NCBI GenBank assembly: GCA_005784505.1
Contig: VCAZ01000006.1
Coordinates: 9,556,724-9,620,723, forward strand
Reading direction: 5' to 3'
Length of the DNA stretch: 64,000 nt
DNA from: Bagarius yarrelli
Lineage: Eukaryota > Chordata > Actinopteri > Siluriformes > Sisoridae
The notes beneath the pieces were generated by a model. The model was not told the DNA's origin, did not search any database, and saw nothing but the letters and a program-made list of their open reading frames with translations. Below, piece after piece: positions 26,155 to 40,100 of this stretch. The translations under genes and the position numbers were made by a program. The first letter of the stretch is position 1. The number at the start of each line of letters is the position of its first letter.

Positions 26155-28255
26155 CCGGTCTGATTTGCTAGAAACGTTATGTCCATGTTGGTTAAATGTC
26201 GCCCTCTACTGATTAAAATAAAAAGAGTCTGTAAAATCTATAGCCATGTGTGTCAACCGGAACAACAAAATAAGCTGTAATTTACAGAATAAATTATGCT
26301 GTTAAATGCAGATAAAATAAGCTAATTCTTATGTAAATATATAACAAAGTGTTACCCAGCAACTCGCCCGTTTTGGCCCGGACAACAGCCCCACCACTGG
26401 TTCCGCAATTCACAGCACACGTCGTCTGTAGCATCACAGGCTTGTTCTGCAGGCAGACTACTCTGGACAGTATTCCTGAGGTCAGTGAGGGGCCACAGCT
26501 TTTCCCTAAAGCTCCATAACTCAGCACGAGCACATCCTCACCTTAAACCAGACAGAATTAGGCCGATATTTAAAAAAGCCTTCAAACAATAAATTGACAA
26601 GAAAGAAGAAGTTTTCAATGGTTTCATAATGATCAAACTTTAATCGTGAACATAAGGGCAAAGGGTATCTGAATAGATAAGGAGTTGGACTGCTGATAAG
26701 TCATAAGTTTAAAACCAAGAGCACCAAGCTGACACTGCTGGGGCCTTGATTAAGGCCCTTGACTCGTATTTGCTCAGTTGTATTATTGGAATAAATGTAA
26801 AGTTGCTCCAGATAAGGATTTTTGCCTTAAAATGGCATATTAAATAATTTCTTTACAGAATACCAAGCTTATTTTATGTATGTCAGGGAGGATTTTTTAT
26901 GGTCAGGAAGGTGCAGGCAAATAGCAGTAGTATAACTATCAATTATTAAACAATCATACACAACAACTATTTTATCTTACCAGGCATAAAAGTGGTGGAT
27001 ATCTGTGGCACTGTGACATGTGATAAAGGTTTCTGAAGCTGCACAACAGCAATATCATAAGGAGAAGAATTCTTTGTAGAATACAGCACTTTGCTATTCA
27101 CAGTCTGAGATCTGAAAGGAAGAAGAGAACATTTAATTAATCTTGGTGGTTTATATAATCAATCTTATTTATCAAAGAAAATGAGAAACAAAATGCCTGC
27201 CACTACCTTTGACCAATATTAAGAGTGATGGTAAGAAACTGTCCTTCACTGACAACATGTCTACAAGTTACCACTAAACAAGGATTCAGTACAATTCCAG
27301 AACCCCAAACTTGTCCACAATTAACCACAACCACCATGGGGTAGTTTTCATTCTCTGATCGCTGGTGTGTTGTGACACGAGAGATATCAGTGAATGAGTG
27401 CGGTAATATTTCTCCTCGTGACTGAAAAGAGGATGCAGTCTGTAATATGTTCTCTAAAATTAAATGAAGTGAACACACTAAAGTCAGACCAATCCAATTA
27501 CTCGACCTCCAGCACAGTGGGGAAGCGATTAAGCCTACAAGATAAGCAGTATCTCCATCATTAACAAAGAGGCCTCCTCCCTGAGTGCCAGGCAGACAGC
27601 GGGCATCTGTAAGAATCAGCGCATTCTCCTCTCCGGCCAGGTTGCTCACAATACCTTTGCTCAAAGTGCTCATGAACAGATCTGGACAGAGCGACCCAAA
27701 TGGAGATCCACATGCCACGACAGACCTTCCCTTAGCAAGCGCTGTACTCTTTATCCAAGGCACAGGATCTACTTGACTATCTGTGGTCATTTGCAGTATG
27801 GCAAACCAACTCAAGAAATTTAAATCGTAAATATTTTTGTTGTCCTCATCCAAATCGGTAAACTTCCACAGCTCAGACTCAGTGAACAGTTTTTGGAAAG
27901 CCACCTGGAACTCCAAGCAGTTAATCATCATGAGCAGATCAGCAGCTTTACGGCGTGTTGGACATCCCGGCCTTATGGAGCTCTTGCTTGTGCAGCGGGT
28001 TACACTTTCCTCCAAATAATCAATGTAAATTTGAATGTTGTTACTGAATTTGTGAGGACTTAATCTGTTCGGGTTAAGGCGTATACACTGTTTATCCAGT
28101 AAGAAGCGAGAAAACAACAGACCGCTGCAGAGAACAAGTCCAGACTGATAACTCAACACCACTCCACTGCAGCTCAGTGGACTTCCAGCCGGATGATGCT
28201 TCTCACTGCAGCTGCTCTCAACAGTCACAGAACAACACATCTGTTCCACAGACAT
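25863..28255 (-). CDS. tysnd1: Peroxisomal leader peptide-processing protease (trypsin domain-containing 1)
   Basis: Peroxisomal serine protease that removes the leader peptides of PTS2 enzymes and processes PTS1 enzymes of beta-oxidation. Four exons in transcript order: 28255-27207, 27111-26981, 26541-26356, 26065-25863, giving 522 residues (the human protein is somewhat longer). The trypsin-like triad is visible: His333 in TCRHVV, Asp369 in YDIAVV and Ser442 in GTSGGAV. The His-Asp and Asp-Ser spacings of 36 and 73 match the human enzyme as I remember it. The protein ends in SKL, a canonical PTS1 signal. The Cys-rich N-terminal half is the family's long regulatory region. All introns are GT-AG. 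The start at 28255 is the first ATG of the long open frame. It is complete and looks functional. Confidence 0.95.
26097..26153. repeat. (GATA)n microsatellite
   Basis: About 14 uninterrupted GATA units in tysnd1 intron 3. Confidence 0.95.
26655..26840 (+). mobile_element. tRNA-derived SINE, copy 3 (diverged)
   Basis: It has the family order in degenerate form: GAGTTGGACTGCTGATAAG head, CACTGCTGGGGCCTTGATTAAGGCCCTTGA body, TTGCTCAGTTGTATTA and TTGCTCCAGATAAGG tail. The B box is mutated. It lies in tysnd1 intron 2, antisense to the gene. Confidence 0.65.
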
Positions 28256-29998
28256 TTTACAACAAAAATAATAAATAAAAACTCCTACAATATTAATACT
28301 TTACGGATATGCAGCTCTCGTTTTTAATAAGCCCAGATGACCCGAATTCAACAGGCGATTTGGATGACATGTAACGTTGACCGATGTCTGTGATCAATGA
28401 AAACAAACATTAAAAACGTTTATGAAACGGTTTCATCTCATCCTATTTTATATCTTATATAAAATACTACCAACGCAGCTCATGTACCAACTGGGTATTT
28501 TAGCTCTGCTGCGGAAAAAAAAAAAACACTTCCGGGTTTGATCCCATTGGTCATTAAACTGCATTTTCATACGTCCGTAAGTGTAACCCGCTCGTATCCC
28601 GATTTTTGATTGGAGCAGCACTGACACAAGACTCTGAACTTTTTGGTTCTGTCCGAAATCGCATATTATATATTATACATATACATACAGTATGCGATGC
28701 GAGTATGTCGGAATCCTTAATATGTGAATTACAGTGCGCGAAAAGTTCCCGGATGTCTACTATTCCCACTCATCGTTTGAAGTATGCATATAATACACAC
28801 TTAACTATCCCGTTAGGCACTGGAAAAATCATATGCGGAAGTATTAAAAAGCTTAAGGAAAACACTTTTGTAGTTTATTGTAGTTAAATTGTACTCGTTT
28901 GACATCATTCAAATTAATCATACAACTTTTCGCTGCTGTGACGTGTATGTCACGTGTCAGTATGAAAATGGCGGATGTAGTACTGTTTTACCTGTGATAT
29001 TACTATAAGACGTACCTGTTTTACGATCGGGAAGTACGCACTTAAATGTATGCAATTTCAGGTGGAGCTGTTTAGAGTTACATAAACCTACATAATCATC
29101 TTGCTAATAAATTAGCAATTGTAAATTATATAAAATGTAAAATATAATTATGTATAGAATGTATAAATAAACAAAGGACAAACAACATGTCACAATAACC
29201 AAAATGTTTATTTTGTCTGCTCCAATATAAGCCATGAAAATTGTGCCACTGACTTTTTAAAATTAAACCATATCAGTTTAAAAAAGATGAAAATGATTAT
29301 ATTTACAAATGTGAAAAGTGACTTAACCAGACCGTCTGTATTGCACCAGTTGTCTTTCTTGTCAACGACCTTCATTGAAGATTGTCATGCTTTTAACATA
29401 CCTTTGTTTCATCTCTAAATGCCAATTAAAGAGGAAGGCCAACAAAAATTATTTACTGCAAAAATAGAGAATTTTAACATGATATTGTGCATGAACAGTG
29501 TGGCCTTAAAATAAAATTGATTAAAATAAAAGAAGCACCAAGCAGTTTCTGATACCACACCACACTTATTAAGGCACACAGGTGTCAATAGTGTTTAAAA
29601 ATAAAGTATATGCAGGCTACATATGCCCAGTTATTGCACATTGCATTTTAAGGTTTGTTTAATCCCTTTTTCAATTTGCTAAAACATGTGCAATACATCT
29701 CTAGAAAGTGCAATGAACAGAAACTGTATGTTATGTGGATAGATTGAACATAACCCAGAACGTAATACTATTTATTCTAAAATAGCCATGATTTAGCATG
29801 TACCATGTAAGATTGCTTTAATATAAGCCTACAAACAATGTACTTTAGGAGCATATTTCATTTTTGGCACAATTTTAAAAAATACTACTGCTAGAACAAT
29901 TGTCCGTTTCATTTAATTTTAAGTAGTTCTTTACTCCCGAATCAAACCTTAATAAATAGAGTCAAGCAGGTTCAGAGAGGCTACTTGGTCTTAACCAA
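28256..29998. other. tysnd1 promoter region and sar1a 3' UTR
   Basis: The tysnd1 end holds the promoter candidate entered separately. The part below 29999 is probably the sar1a 3' UTR; several minus-strand AATAAA signals occur, for example near 29772 and 29206. No other coding sequence is recognised. Confidence 0.55.
28520..28620 (-). promoter_or_regulatory. Candidate tysnd1 promoter elements
   Basis: About 270-360 bp upstream of the tysnd1 ATG, the minus strand carries an ETS-type CCGGAAGTG near 28530 and two CCAAT boxes (near 28544 and 28605). Farther out, near 28950-28975, lie CACGTG and an AAAATGGCGG YY1-like motif. These fit a TATA-less housekeeping promoter. The start site is not known. 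Confidence 0.35.
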
Positions 29999-31362
29999 TT
30001 AGTCAATGTACTGAGAAAGCCATCGGAAACCTTCCCCGTATCCTTGCCTTTTTAACACGCTGCACATGAACACTTCCATTGGCCTCATGTTCAGCTCTTT
30101 TAGTGACACATTCCCCTAAAGATAAACAATCGATAATTAATGAAAAGGCATTTTAAACAAAGGATAACAAAATTGTGACAAAATTGTGAACAAATCGTGA
30201 CAGTATTGTCACTGTGGTATGAGAATTATCTAATCAGCATCACTAGAAGAATTTAAGAACTGTAATGCTCTAATGCAAAACACCTACACAGAATTAAATC
30301 CTTATCTTTTTATGAATTTTGTATTAAAATAAAGAGGACATACTAACAATTAACTAACAGCCATTACTTTAGGATGTATTTGTGATTTATTTTTTTTGTA
30401 CCTTTCCAGTCGTGTGTCCATGTAGACCAAATGTTCCTCTCAGCGCATCTTCACTTATTGCCTCAGGTCGATCAATTTTATTTCCCAAAATAAGGATTGG
30501 TACATTGGATATGGTCTCATCAGTTAGCAGGGCCTGAAATCCCAAAGATAAAATGGTCCAATTAAGAGGTTTTTTTTACATAAACTGTTTCTTTGTATAC
30601 AAGAAAACAAAAAAACCAACAACAATAATGATTATAATTATACATCTAGTTCGACTTTAGCTTCTTGTAGACGCTCATGATCAGCGCAATCCACAAGGTA
30701 GACTATTCCGTTTATGGCTGGCAAGTAATTCTTCCAAACTCTTCTTGCTGTGGTTAAAAAACAAAACCATTTTTGCAAAGCAGTATTTTTTTTTTTTGCA
30801 TGTACTATAACTGTAAAATGTACAATAACACTATAAACCATATTGTTACACTTGGTTTGTGTATGGTTTAATCCATCACAGGTTACCTTGAGCATGTCCA
30901 CCCAGATCAAACGTAGTGAAAGTCATCCCAGCAATGGTCAGCTCTTCTGAAGCTGATAGAAATGATGAAACAAGAGTGATATCATTACACCAGGCTAGAT
31001 TATTCGGTTTAATGTTATGTCTACTGAAACATTTTCATGCCTTTCTTATATTACCATGTATCTGTGCAGCAATACTACTAACTTGGATGGAGTGTTGGGA
31101 CATGCTGTCCAAGTCGATCATCCTTAAGCATGTGCAGTAACGTTGTTTTTCCAGCATTGTCTAATCCAAGGAAAACCAGCTTTCCTGTTTTTTTATACAG
31201 TCCTAAAAATGGAAAGCAATCATGTGTTTCTTAAATCTATTCATATTTATGCTAACAGCCAAACAGATTCTAATAAAGAAACCATCATATATACAATACA
31301 TTACCTAATATTTGTAACACACTACTAAAGCTTCTGTAGATCCAGTCAAATATGAAAGACAT
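29999..31362 (-). CDS. sar1a: SAR1 small GTPase (COPII coat initiator), SAR1A type
   Basis: Small GTPase that inserts into the ER membrane on GTP binding and recruits Sec23/24 to start COPII budding. Six coding exons in transcript order: 31362-31305, 31202-31083, 30952-30887, 30747-30644, 30533-30402, 30115-29999, giving 198 residues, the usual SAR1 length. The N-terminal amphipathic helix MSFIFDWIYRSFSSVL is intact. The P-loop is GLDNAGKTT (residues 32-40, with Thr39), switch I PTLHPTSEEL, DLGGH at 75-79 with catalytic His79, and NKID at 134-137. All introns are GT-AG. A 14-nt 5' UTR precedes the ATG in its exon, after an acceptor at 31378-31377, so at least one non-coding 5' exon exists. 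I chose sar1a over sar1b because of the tysnd1-ppa1 context. Confidence 0.93.
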
Positions 31363-31636
31363 TCTGCTGCTGTTCTCTGAGGACAAAGTAATAAAAGATC
31401 CTGAACAGAATACAAACCCATTAGTGAGCACTATTACAGCAATTTCACAGAACACGGGGTCTGAGTTGATTTTGTAGCAGTTTAATGAGCAAGTGGTGTG
31501 GATTCCTAAACTAATAACAAAAATTCTCGCATACTCTTGTTTGATTTGCACAATTCCTACAGACGCAACATTATTTAGCAATTAACTATTTTTGCAAACA
31601 GGCTAGTGCTAGTTACCCAACACCATGAACCTATGC

Positions 31637-31789
31637 TATACTCTCTCCCTCTCTCTCTCTCTCTCTCACTACTTCTCTCTCTTTCACTCCCTCTCACTCT
31701 CTGTCTCTTTCACTTCCTTACTCTCTCTCACCCTGTCTCTTCCACTCTCTTTCTGTCTTTTACTCCCTCCTTCCCTTTCACTCATTCTT

Positions 31790-31838
<49 letters not shown>

Positions 31839-31852
31839 TTCTCTTTCTCTCA
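31637..31852 (+). repeat. Long (CT)n pyrimidine tract
   Basis: About 215 bp of nearly pure CT on the plus strand, purine on the transcribed strand of sar1a. It lies in the presumed first intron of sar1a. The Leu/Ser-only open frames it creates are not genes. Confidence 0.95.
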
Positions 31853-32647
31853 TCTAAACACCTACATTTTTTCTACTATTGTTCTGTATGCTTACCATCG
31901 TTATAATAATAAATGTCATTATAAGACATACATTTAAAAAATGTTTATATTAAGCTAATGCTATCTGTACATCTAAATCCAATTTTTTTTTTACATTTTA
32001 ACTCAATTTAGATATACAAATTATTTACATAAAATCTGCGGTTTTGCAGGAAAAAAGGCAGATTTTTCCTTCAGGCTTATAATAGACAGATATTCCTACC
32101 ATTGTGGCGTCATTCGGTCCCCACTAAGACATGAAAACAAACACGGGTACGCGCACATATTTATGCGCGTACAAGAGCGGGTGCGCGCAAACAAATGTCA
32201 CTCAAATGGCAGCCCCGACTGCCCATAAAGACAAACACTAACTCCTAATTTGCTTTATTTCACGTTGTAAACACTGTTCAAACGTCGCGTAAATACGTAA
32301 CATGGAAGTAGATGGAAAAACGAACGACTTTAACGAGTTGATTTACTTGCGTTATATTAGTTAAAGTATAAATATTGTTTAAAGCGTCTCTAAAGCAGGT
32401 TCGGAGACCTGATGTAAATACCGTGGCCGACTAGTCCATACCAGTTGCCTTGAGGAGCCTATATATAGAAAGAGCAAAAGCCCTTAAGCAACAAAACACC
32501 TCGTATTTGCCCCTTTAGTCAATAGATTAAAACATAAAATAGACCAAATTATCAGTATTAATAACTGCATTAGTTCGGATACATAAAGGAAAGCGGTCTG
32601 TCATGAACTGCGATGGTATATCCGACTCCTGTTTCAGTGTTACCCAC

Positions 32648-32705
32648 CTCAATGTGTGTCACCCCGTCAGCTCCGAGTCACCGGAAACACCTCACACTTC
32701 TTAAT
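32648..32705 (-). other. Possible non-coding first exon of sar1a
   Basis: On the minus strand, GC-richer sequence containing CCGGTGACTCGGAGC ends at ACATTGAG followed by a good donor (GTGGGTAA). It lies about 1.3 kb upstream of the 31376 acceptor. The position and donor suit a sar1a 5' exon; the start is a guess. Confidence 0.35.
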
Positions 32706-34144
32706 ACCACTGGCGAATCCACGACTTTATCGCTGGGGTAAAACGGGCTAAGTTACATTAGCTATTTTTTTTTTAATTAACGCGTCAAGTAAACAAACTG
32801 GCTGAGTTTGGATATGCGCTAACGGACACTATAAGCAGCGCCCTCGTGTGGTGGAAACTGGCAGGACACTGAGTGCGTGTGCGTGCGTGTGTGTGAGATA
32901 CAGGATAATGTAAAACAGCAGCTGTGTAAGACATGGGTGTAGCCAATAATGGAAAGTAACTAATTATAAATACTTTAGTTACACAGGGGGTTTTTTTTGT
33001 TTTTTTTTAGTATTAATAAATTGTAGTACTTTTACTCGAGCTGTTTAAAATAAACTATTCAACTTTGTTACATTCGTTTTCCGCAAAATATGCAAAAAAC
33101 ATTCATTTTTAAGATTCATGAGACAGTTTTAATTTAAATAAAGCCAAAAAAACCTTTAAATATAAATAAGGTTACCATGAACAAAAACATTCAGTCGAAA
33201 GAAAACCTACATGAGAAGCTTTTTTGATTTTACCCAAATACCACAGCAAAAAAACCACACAAAAAACTCTGAACATTATTAAAGACATGTACAGTAAATG
33301 TTAATAAAATTAAGAACCCCCCCCCCCTGCATTTTCTTCTCTAACTGTTCACATTAATTTTGGACAAAACTGGCTGTGTTTACAAGGACAAATTTTGTAT
33401 ATGTATTTATGATCTATTTAAAGCATAAGACATGCAAGACAACAGGTACTGTAGCTCTGTGTGTGTGTGTGTGTGAAGGACAGAAATCAGCCCTTAAGTG
33501 CTAAACTGAGACCAACTTCTTGCATCTGAATGGTTTAAAATCATATTTTACATAGTGAAGTACTTTGTAACGCAGTAACGTAAGTAGTTTTTTTTCAAAA
33601 CAAAATACTTACTCTTACTCAAGTCATTTTTTTTCAGTACTTTCAGTACTCAAGTTAATTATTTCCTAAGTAGCAATACTATTAATTAAATAGACATCTT
33701 CAGCACTCTTTCTACCACAGGCTAACGGTGGCCTGTGTCTGACCATAACTAGAAAGAGGTAAAAAAAACAAAAAAAAACAAAACGTGATTATTATTTTTT
33801 TATTAGTAAAGCTTAGTAAATTAACCCACTGTACTTTTTCTCACTAGACCTCTGGGGTTTGAGTCAATCTGACACCATGATTAATACTGAAAAGTAGCAC
33901 CAGACACAAAGATGACACAGTGACATGAGCAAACAGAAAAACTTTATTGATGCAACCTTCCAGTACCTGACATGATCTAAATCATAAACAGTATGCATTC
34001 TGACAGCATATTCAGAAATAGGTGTTACCTTTTTTTCCCATTATAAACTTTCTTACACATGTTCAATGAACTATTTCTGTCTATGTAAACATACTCTAAA
34101 TGGTTGCAGTGGGACTGGTCCATTGAGATCGAGTTATTCTCTTG
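32706..34144. other. Spacer between sar1a 5' end and ppa1 3' end
   Basis: AT-rich, with a C run near 33319 and a short (GT)n near 33460. The stretch next to ppa1 is its 3' UTR, with a minus-strand AATAAA at 33948-33943, about 200 nt past the stop. No other gene is seen. Confidence 0.6.
33943..33948 (-). terminator. ppa1 polyadenylation signal
   Basis: AATAAA on the minus strand about 200 nt downstream of the ppa1 stop codon. Confidence 0.6.
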
Positions 34145-37100
34145 TCACTTTTGATAATAAAACCATTTCTCAACTGAAAGAGAAAAAATACGGATGTTAT
34201 TTTTCATCTAAAACCTGTAAAAGTTGTATTTAAAACATAGAAATTTCGTTGTAGTTAAAAAACAACACCTGGAAAAATCTTTGCCCCACTTTACTAACTT
34301 ACTAGCAATGCAAACTATAAATAAGCATAAAGTTAGTTGCAAATGGGCAGACAATTTCTGGCGAACCTTTCATGGAAATTTCATCTTGGTTATTTTCAAA
34401 ATATTTCAATTTGGAAACTTACAGAAATTTATAGACATTTTATTTGAGTTATTTTAAAAAGACTTTCAGGGCCCTTTTTAACAATATCTAATCTAAGTGT
34501 TTGCTTAGTCAGTCTATTTGTTTTTTTACAATTGTATAATTTTGTTGCACCCAGCACAATTAATTTCAAAACTTAAATATAATTGAAGAAAAAACAGATT
34601 TAATGCAATTTAAAATTAACTAAAATTAAGTTTCCTATTATAGGCGCTAACCTGCAGTTTTGTGAATTCCCAGGGTTTTTAAAATCAATTCATTATAATA
34701 ATTACAAAAGGTTTCCAGCCTTAAAAATTACCAAAATTCTGCAACCCTCTGCGTAACTCCGACTATGAAAAATGTTTGATAATTGAGTTGAAAAGACACA
34801 CACCTGAGTTTGGGATGGATGCTGCAGCACCACAGGGAGAAGTCTGTGAGACAAACAAATACAGATATATAGATATAAATTCCAAAAGACTACACATGAT
34901 CAGATATAATCTAAATAAAATCAATTAAATTTGCAAAAACCATGAAATAAATGGCTCACAATAAAGGCATCAATGAGTTTTAGTTTATAAAGCAAACAAA
35001 TGAAGCAGATTTGAATCATTATTTTGATCACTAGTGAAATTCCTTTCAATTGTCATTTGTTGACATCCCATACCGGCAGAAAGAAATATATTTTAAAAAG
35101 GCAAAATACTTTCACAGTGAAAATATTGAGCCTTAAAATTATAACAGCAATTACAAAAATTGCCACCCATTTTTTTTACAACAACATATTTAGATATAAA
35201 TAAAAAAGTGTACAAGTTTTATATGAGTAAATAGAGAAAAATGTATTACGCCATCAACGAGTGCCTTAGCGTCCTCCAGTGAGCAGCAGAATGGACTGCC
35301 TGGCTCTGACACACAAGTGTTTTTACTGCACAACAGAACAAAAAGATCAGATCTATTAAAGTCAGTTCAGAATAGGATGAAGACAAGGTAAAAAAAGTAT
35401 ATGACAATAATGATATTCAGGAATCCGCACCTCCAATTTCTAGGAAAAATTACTATTGATTACAGATCTTTATGCTGCTTCATAAAAAGAGTGGTTAAAA
35501 AAGCCTAAAATAGTCCAGAGTCAACTGTTGCGATTCTAAGCAAACTGAACATTATTTATCTGGCCAAGCGTTTGGAGACGAATGGACGGCTTTCTTAATG
35601 GAAATACACTATTCCTTCACTGGAACTGAGTGGCATCAAGATAATACCCCTGTGCATGAAGCTCTGGGGCTTAATAAAGAGGTTGTGTGTTATGGTTGAA
35701 AGTGAACATCTTTGGGATGCATTACAACACAGGCAACACCTTAGACCTTCTCAACAGAGTATGTAGGTAGAATAGAGCAGCAAATATTTTTGCTTTAAGC
35801 TCAAAATATTTCATAATCGCTCCACTCCAGCTTTTTATTTCCCTCGGTAACTCCGCTCTCTTTTCTTAATTATTCCTTGCTCTTTTTTTGCTCTACTGTA
35901 AATATTTTATTATAAATAGAGAGATAGCACTTAAGGAAACCTGTCGCTCGGTTACTAAATCTGTCGCACTGTTACTACACCGACGCTTCCGCGTTCCAAC
36001 CCGAAATTTTAATTTCTCCTCGACAACCGTTATGCGATCAGGGTTGCCAGGTGCAGTTTGTAATTAGATTGTGCAATTAAGAAAAGTGACTTGGATGTGT
36101 TTGGGATTCTTTCCATGGTTTAGAAACATGTCCATTTATAGGCTACAAAACCCAAGTTTAAAAGATGACACCAAAAACAAAATGGGATTGCTGCTCCTTT
36201 CAAGTTTATTGACGGGACAGTTTTTAGGATGGAAACAATAAACTCTATCTGGCAACACTGTAAGCGATACAGAAGGTGCACCTGAATCTAGTCTTTTCTG
36301 ATTAGCCGACTCTTACAAAAGCTGTTTTGTCTGTACATTTACAGACCCATACAAAAGAAATTCCTGGTTTCCACAGACCAGTTTCATCTCACATGAAGAC
36401 TATAACTCAGAACTGTCTGATCTGGGGATCTTTTATTTTAAAATGCAACATTAGACACTCCTGAAACGCTGTGGTTGACACTGACGAAGTGTTTTCTCCA
36501 TCTGGTGGAAACAAATTGCCAGCAAGATTTACAGAGTGTGCAAAGTGTTAAGAGAGATTAAAAGAGCATCCGGTAATCCAAAACGCAAATCCGAGCTGGG
36601 ACGTGTTGAGAAGCACAAGTTATCGAGGCAAAAATCAGGAACACGTTGCTTATTTAGGCTGGTAGTAATCAGCAGAAGATAGAATTCAGGTGTGCTTTTT
36701 GTATCACAAAGGGGACGTCTCTTTTTTTTAACCAGCACACAGAAATACATGACAATAAAGTGAAAATTGGTCTTACCAGCTTAGGCCACCATCACTGGTC
36801 TGTTGTGAAATAAGTGCTTTCCAGAAGTCATGAGTGCTTTTGATTGTCTTAATGGCGAAATTCTGTATTCAAATAAATAAATCAATAAGATAATAACATA
36901 TCTGAACTGACTTTCAACATGCTGATAGGTCAGGGGTGGATAAACTACACATTTATTAGCTACACTCAGAGTGCCAGATTGCTTCCAACTCCCAGTTTAC
37001 AATGCATCATTATTAAATGTAATATAGCAACATATATTGTCAGCCAAATAAGGGTGGTAAAAACTGATTACATAAAATGTCTAATAAAGTAGGCCATATT

Positions 37101-40100
37101 TGCAGCATTGACAAAAAAAATATTTGTCACAAAGGCAACACATGAGCTTCTACCAAATTGTTCAATATACCAAATAACCTTGTTCAGTTGGCCAATTCGT
37201 TTGTGCCGGAATACATGTGTGTTTCGGGTACTAAAAAGACTCTGTGCTCTTTAATTAATCTGCCTAGTAAAAATAAGTCTAGTCAGATCAGACGTCAGTT
37301 AACGCAAAAAAAGCAACCAGTAATAGGATTTGGATCAAAGGTAGCCCACATTATTGCAGTGCTGTACTGCATGGCACATTTAGTTTAACCAGGCATAAAG
37401 GGTACCAAAAGGTTGCGCAAAAGGTTCTACCATATCCCCATTTTTATTTAAGAAAATATGTAAATGAAAGGGGTAAAAACAAAATAAAAGTATAACTATT
37501 AAAAATATTCATTTAGGCAACTTGGACAGATCTTCAGTTATTAGATGTGTATGCAGACAACAAGGTTTTCTGGATAAGTATTATGGCACACACATCTCAA
37601 AATTACGACATACATCCAATAGAAAAGTCTTCCCTAAGGCAGAGGGTTTTGCCACCAGTATCAGGCACACAATTGTCCAAAATGTCTTTGTATGCTGATA
37701 CAAAAAAAATTGAACATACTAGTGACAAACTTGTGTGTTCAAGTGACTCATATGAATAATCAAAACATTTACTGCTGATGAGAACTTTACCGTATTGTGT
37801 ACAGGTTTTATGTTTTTTCTTTTTTCAGGTATTGGGGTGAAAAATAAAAAAACAAAACATAAAATTACCTTGTCTTTAAACTCCCCATTAAAAGCAAACT
37901 GGTTCTCTGGCTTTCCGTCTGGTACTTTGTACCATCTAAACCAATCCACGGTAGCTTCAAGGTAGCCAGGCTTGAGTCGCTGAACATCATTAATATCTAA
38001 AACAAACAGCACCAAGCAAATTGACATAGTAATAAAAGCTAGTTAAATGTTTTGTTGATATAGGAAAAACATTAAAAAGGAACATCCAAAAAAATCAGTC
38101 ACCATTCAAGTCTTTTGCTTCTGGGTCATCAACATTGATGGCAATGATTTTCCAGTCAGTTTCACCTTCATCAATCATAGCCAGAACACCCAGAACTTTA
38201 ACTTTAATAACTTCTCCTCGTGAACATACCTAGAAAAAAACATGTAGTAATTTATTAACAACAGAAATCTTTAGGTGAACTACATAGAATTCAAACGATC
38301 TAATACACACCCTGCTGCCAATTTCACAGACATCAATTGGGTCATTGTCCCCACAGCATCCAGTGTCACAGTCTTTGTGGCCAGGGTCTTCCCAAGTCTG
38401 CCAAAAGATAAGGGGGGTCTTATAGTAGATAAAGTCAGATACAACAAAACATCCACCATGTTAAATGAGATTCAAGGCAAAAACCTAGATTCCAAAATTC
38501 TAATGCAAATGCTTTTTAGAAAGGCACAAACTGTAGTGGGCAAATCTGGCAAAAATCTCTCACTTCATTTTATGATTTCAAGTTTATTATAGAATTGACT
38601 AAAAATTCCCCAGACAGAAAATAGAAGTCCTACGTTACTTTTTTCTTTTATGAACTAAAGCATGAATAACATATTTACAAAGTATAGCCATATACACTGT
38701 ACAAGGTATATAACCCATACCAATGTTTGTTTGCAGCTTTGCATTTGCATTTTAAACGCCTTTGAGTGCATTGCGGATAAATGTTCCTATCTAAATGGAT
38801 GCTAAGGGGTTAAAAAATCTTCAAAACTTGGCTTAAGTGTTTTGAGTACAATATAAATTGTACTCTTTAACTGTAGTCCTGAATAGAAAGGTCCTAGTCA
38901 GAAAAATACATTTGAGTCATAATGACTTGAGGCAGTAGGGGCATGCTCAAGTGTCACTGTGGACAGAGAGCAAGGTGTGAAAAGAGGGATGATTCTCCAC
39001 TGTGTCTTATTATTGAGAACTTACTTATTCGTGTTTGCCCATAACCTAATAATAAACAGTGTGTGAGACTTTGTAGAGCTTACAAAACAGAAGGAAAAGT
39101 GTGAACTTGTTTTCAGATGATTAGTGCTCTGTCAGAAACGTTTGCTGGCTCAGTGCTTTTCTTGAGTGTCTGCTGTCTTAGTGGTTAAACCAATGCTACG
39201 TTGCCATGGAACATTAGCACCTATAAGCTGGGCCTAGTCTAGGTTATTATTAGCTCGTTTGTGTCTTCTTTTGTCCGTCAGGAATAAAAGCTAGACTAGC
39301 AAATGAAGCAAAGCCGATTTATTAAGTATCAATTTCTGAACATTCTCTGCACAAGACTGTTCGCAAACTATCTTCCTGTCAATCATTTACAAAGTGAGAT
39401 CGTTATTACATTTACATCATTTAGTGACGTACAAAAGTGCTTCACGTCTTAACAATGATCAGCTCAACAATGGTAGGCTAGATCAATAAACAAAGTGTAA
39501 CAAACCAAAAAACTATTTAAAAAAGAGCTGCATAGATAATGTCAAATGGCAGGTATTTGAGAAAAAGGTAGATCCTCATTTATATCTTGATAATAGCAAG
39601 TGACTCAGCTATTCTAATAGGAAGTTCATTCCACCATCTTAGGAACAGAACAGATCGCCCAAACCTGTGAACAAGATACAATACCCTTTAAGCAAAAGGG
39701 TCAGAAATGTACATTAGGTATACTTGCCTTACCTGAGGAATTGCACCATAGTTCCAGATGTATCCTTTATGCGGGAACACATTGGCCACATAACGCAAAT
39801 TCCCCTTTTTCACATCCTGCTTTATGGGATTAAGTGGGTCCTTTGTGGCAATCTGAAACAGAAAGCATCTGTTAGCATTACATTAGTCAGAGACACGGTT
39901 TAAATAATTTATACTAGGGATAAGCAGAACATAATGCAATGTCAAGACTTGACGTAAAATTGCACCGATTATGGAACTTTTTATTTTTTTATTTAAGTCA
40001 TACCTCCATCTTTGCATTTGTCCATTTGGGTACCTCCACCACCATGTGGAAAATGTTCTATGGATTAAAATAACACTTAATTCAATAATCAATAATCCAT

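Noticed and set aside
31606..31906. Two overlapping plus-strand open frames of 83 and 93 residues
   Set aside because: They translate a (CT)n microsatellite into Leu/Ser/Phe-only peptides and lie in the sar1a 5' intron.
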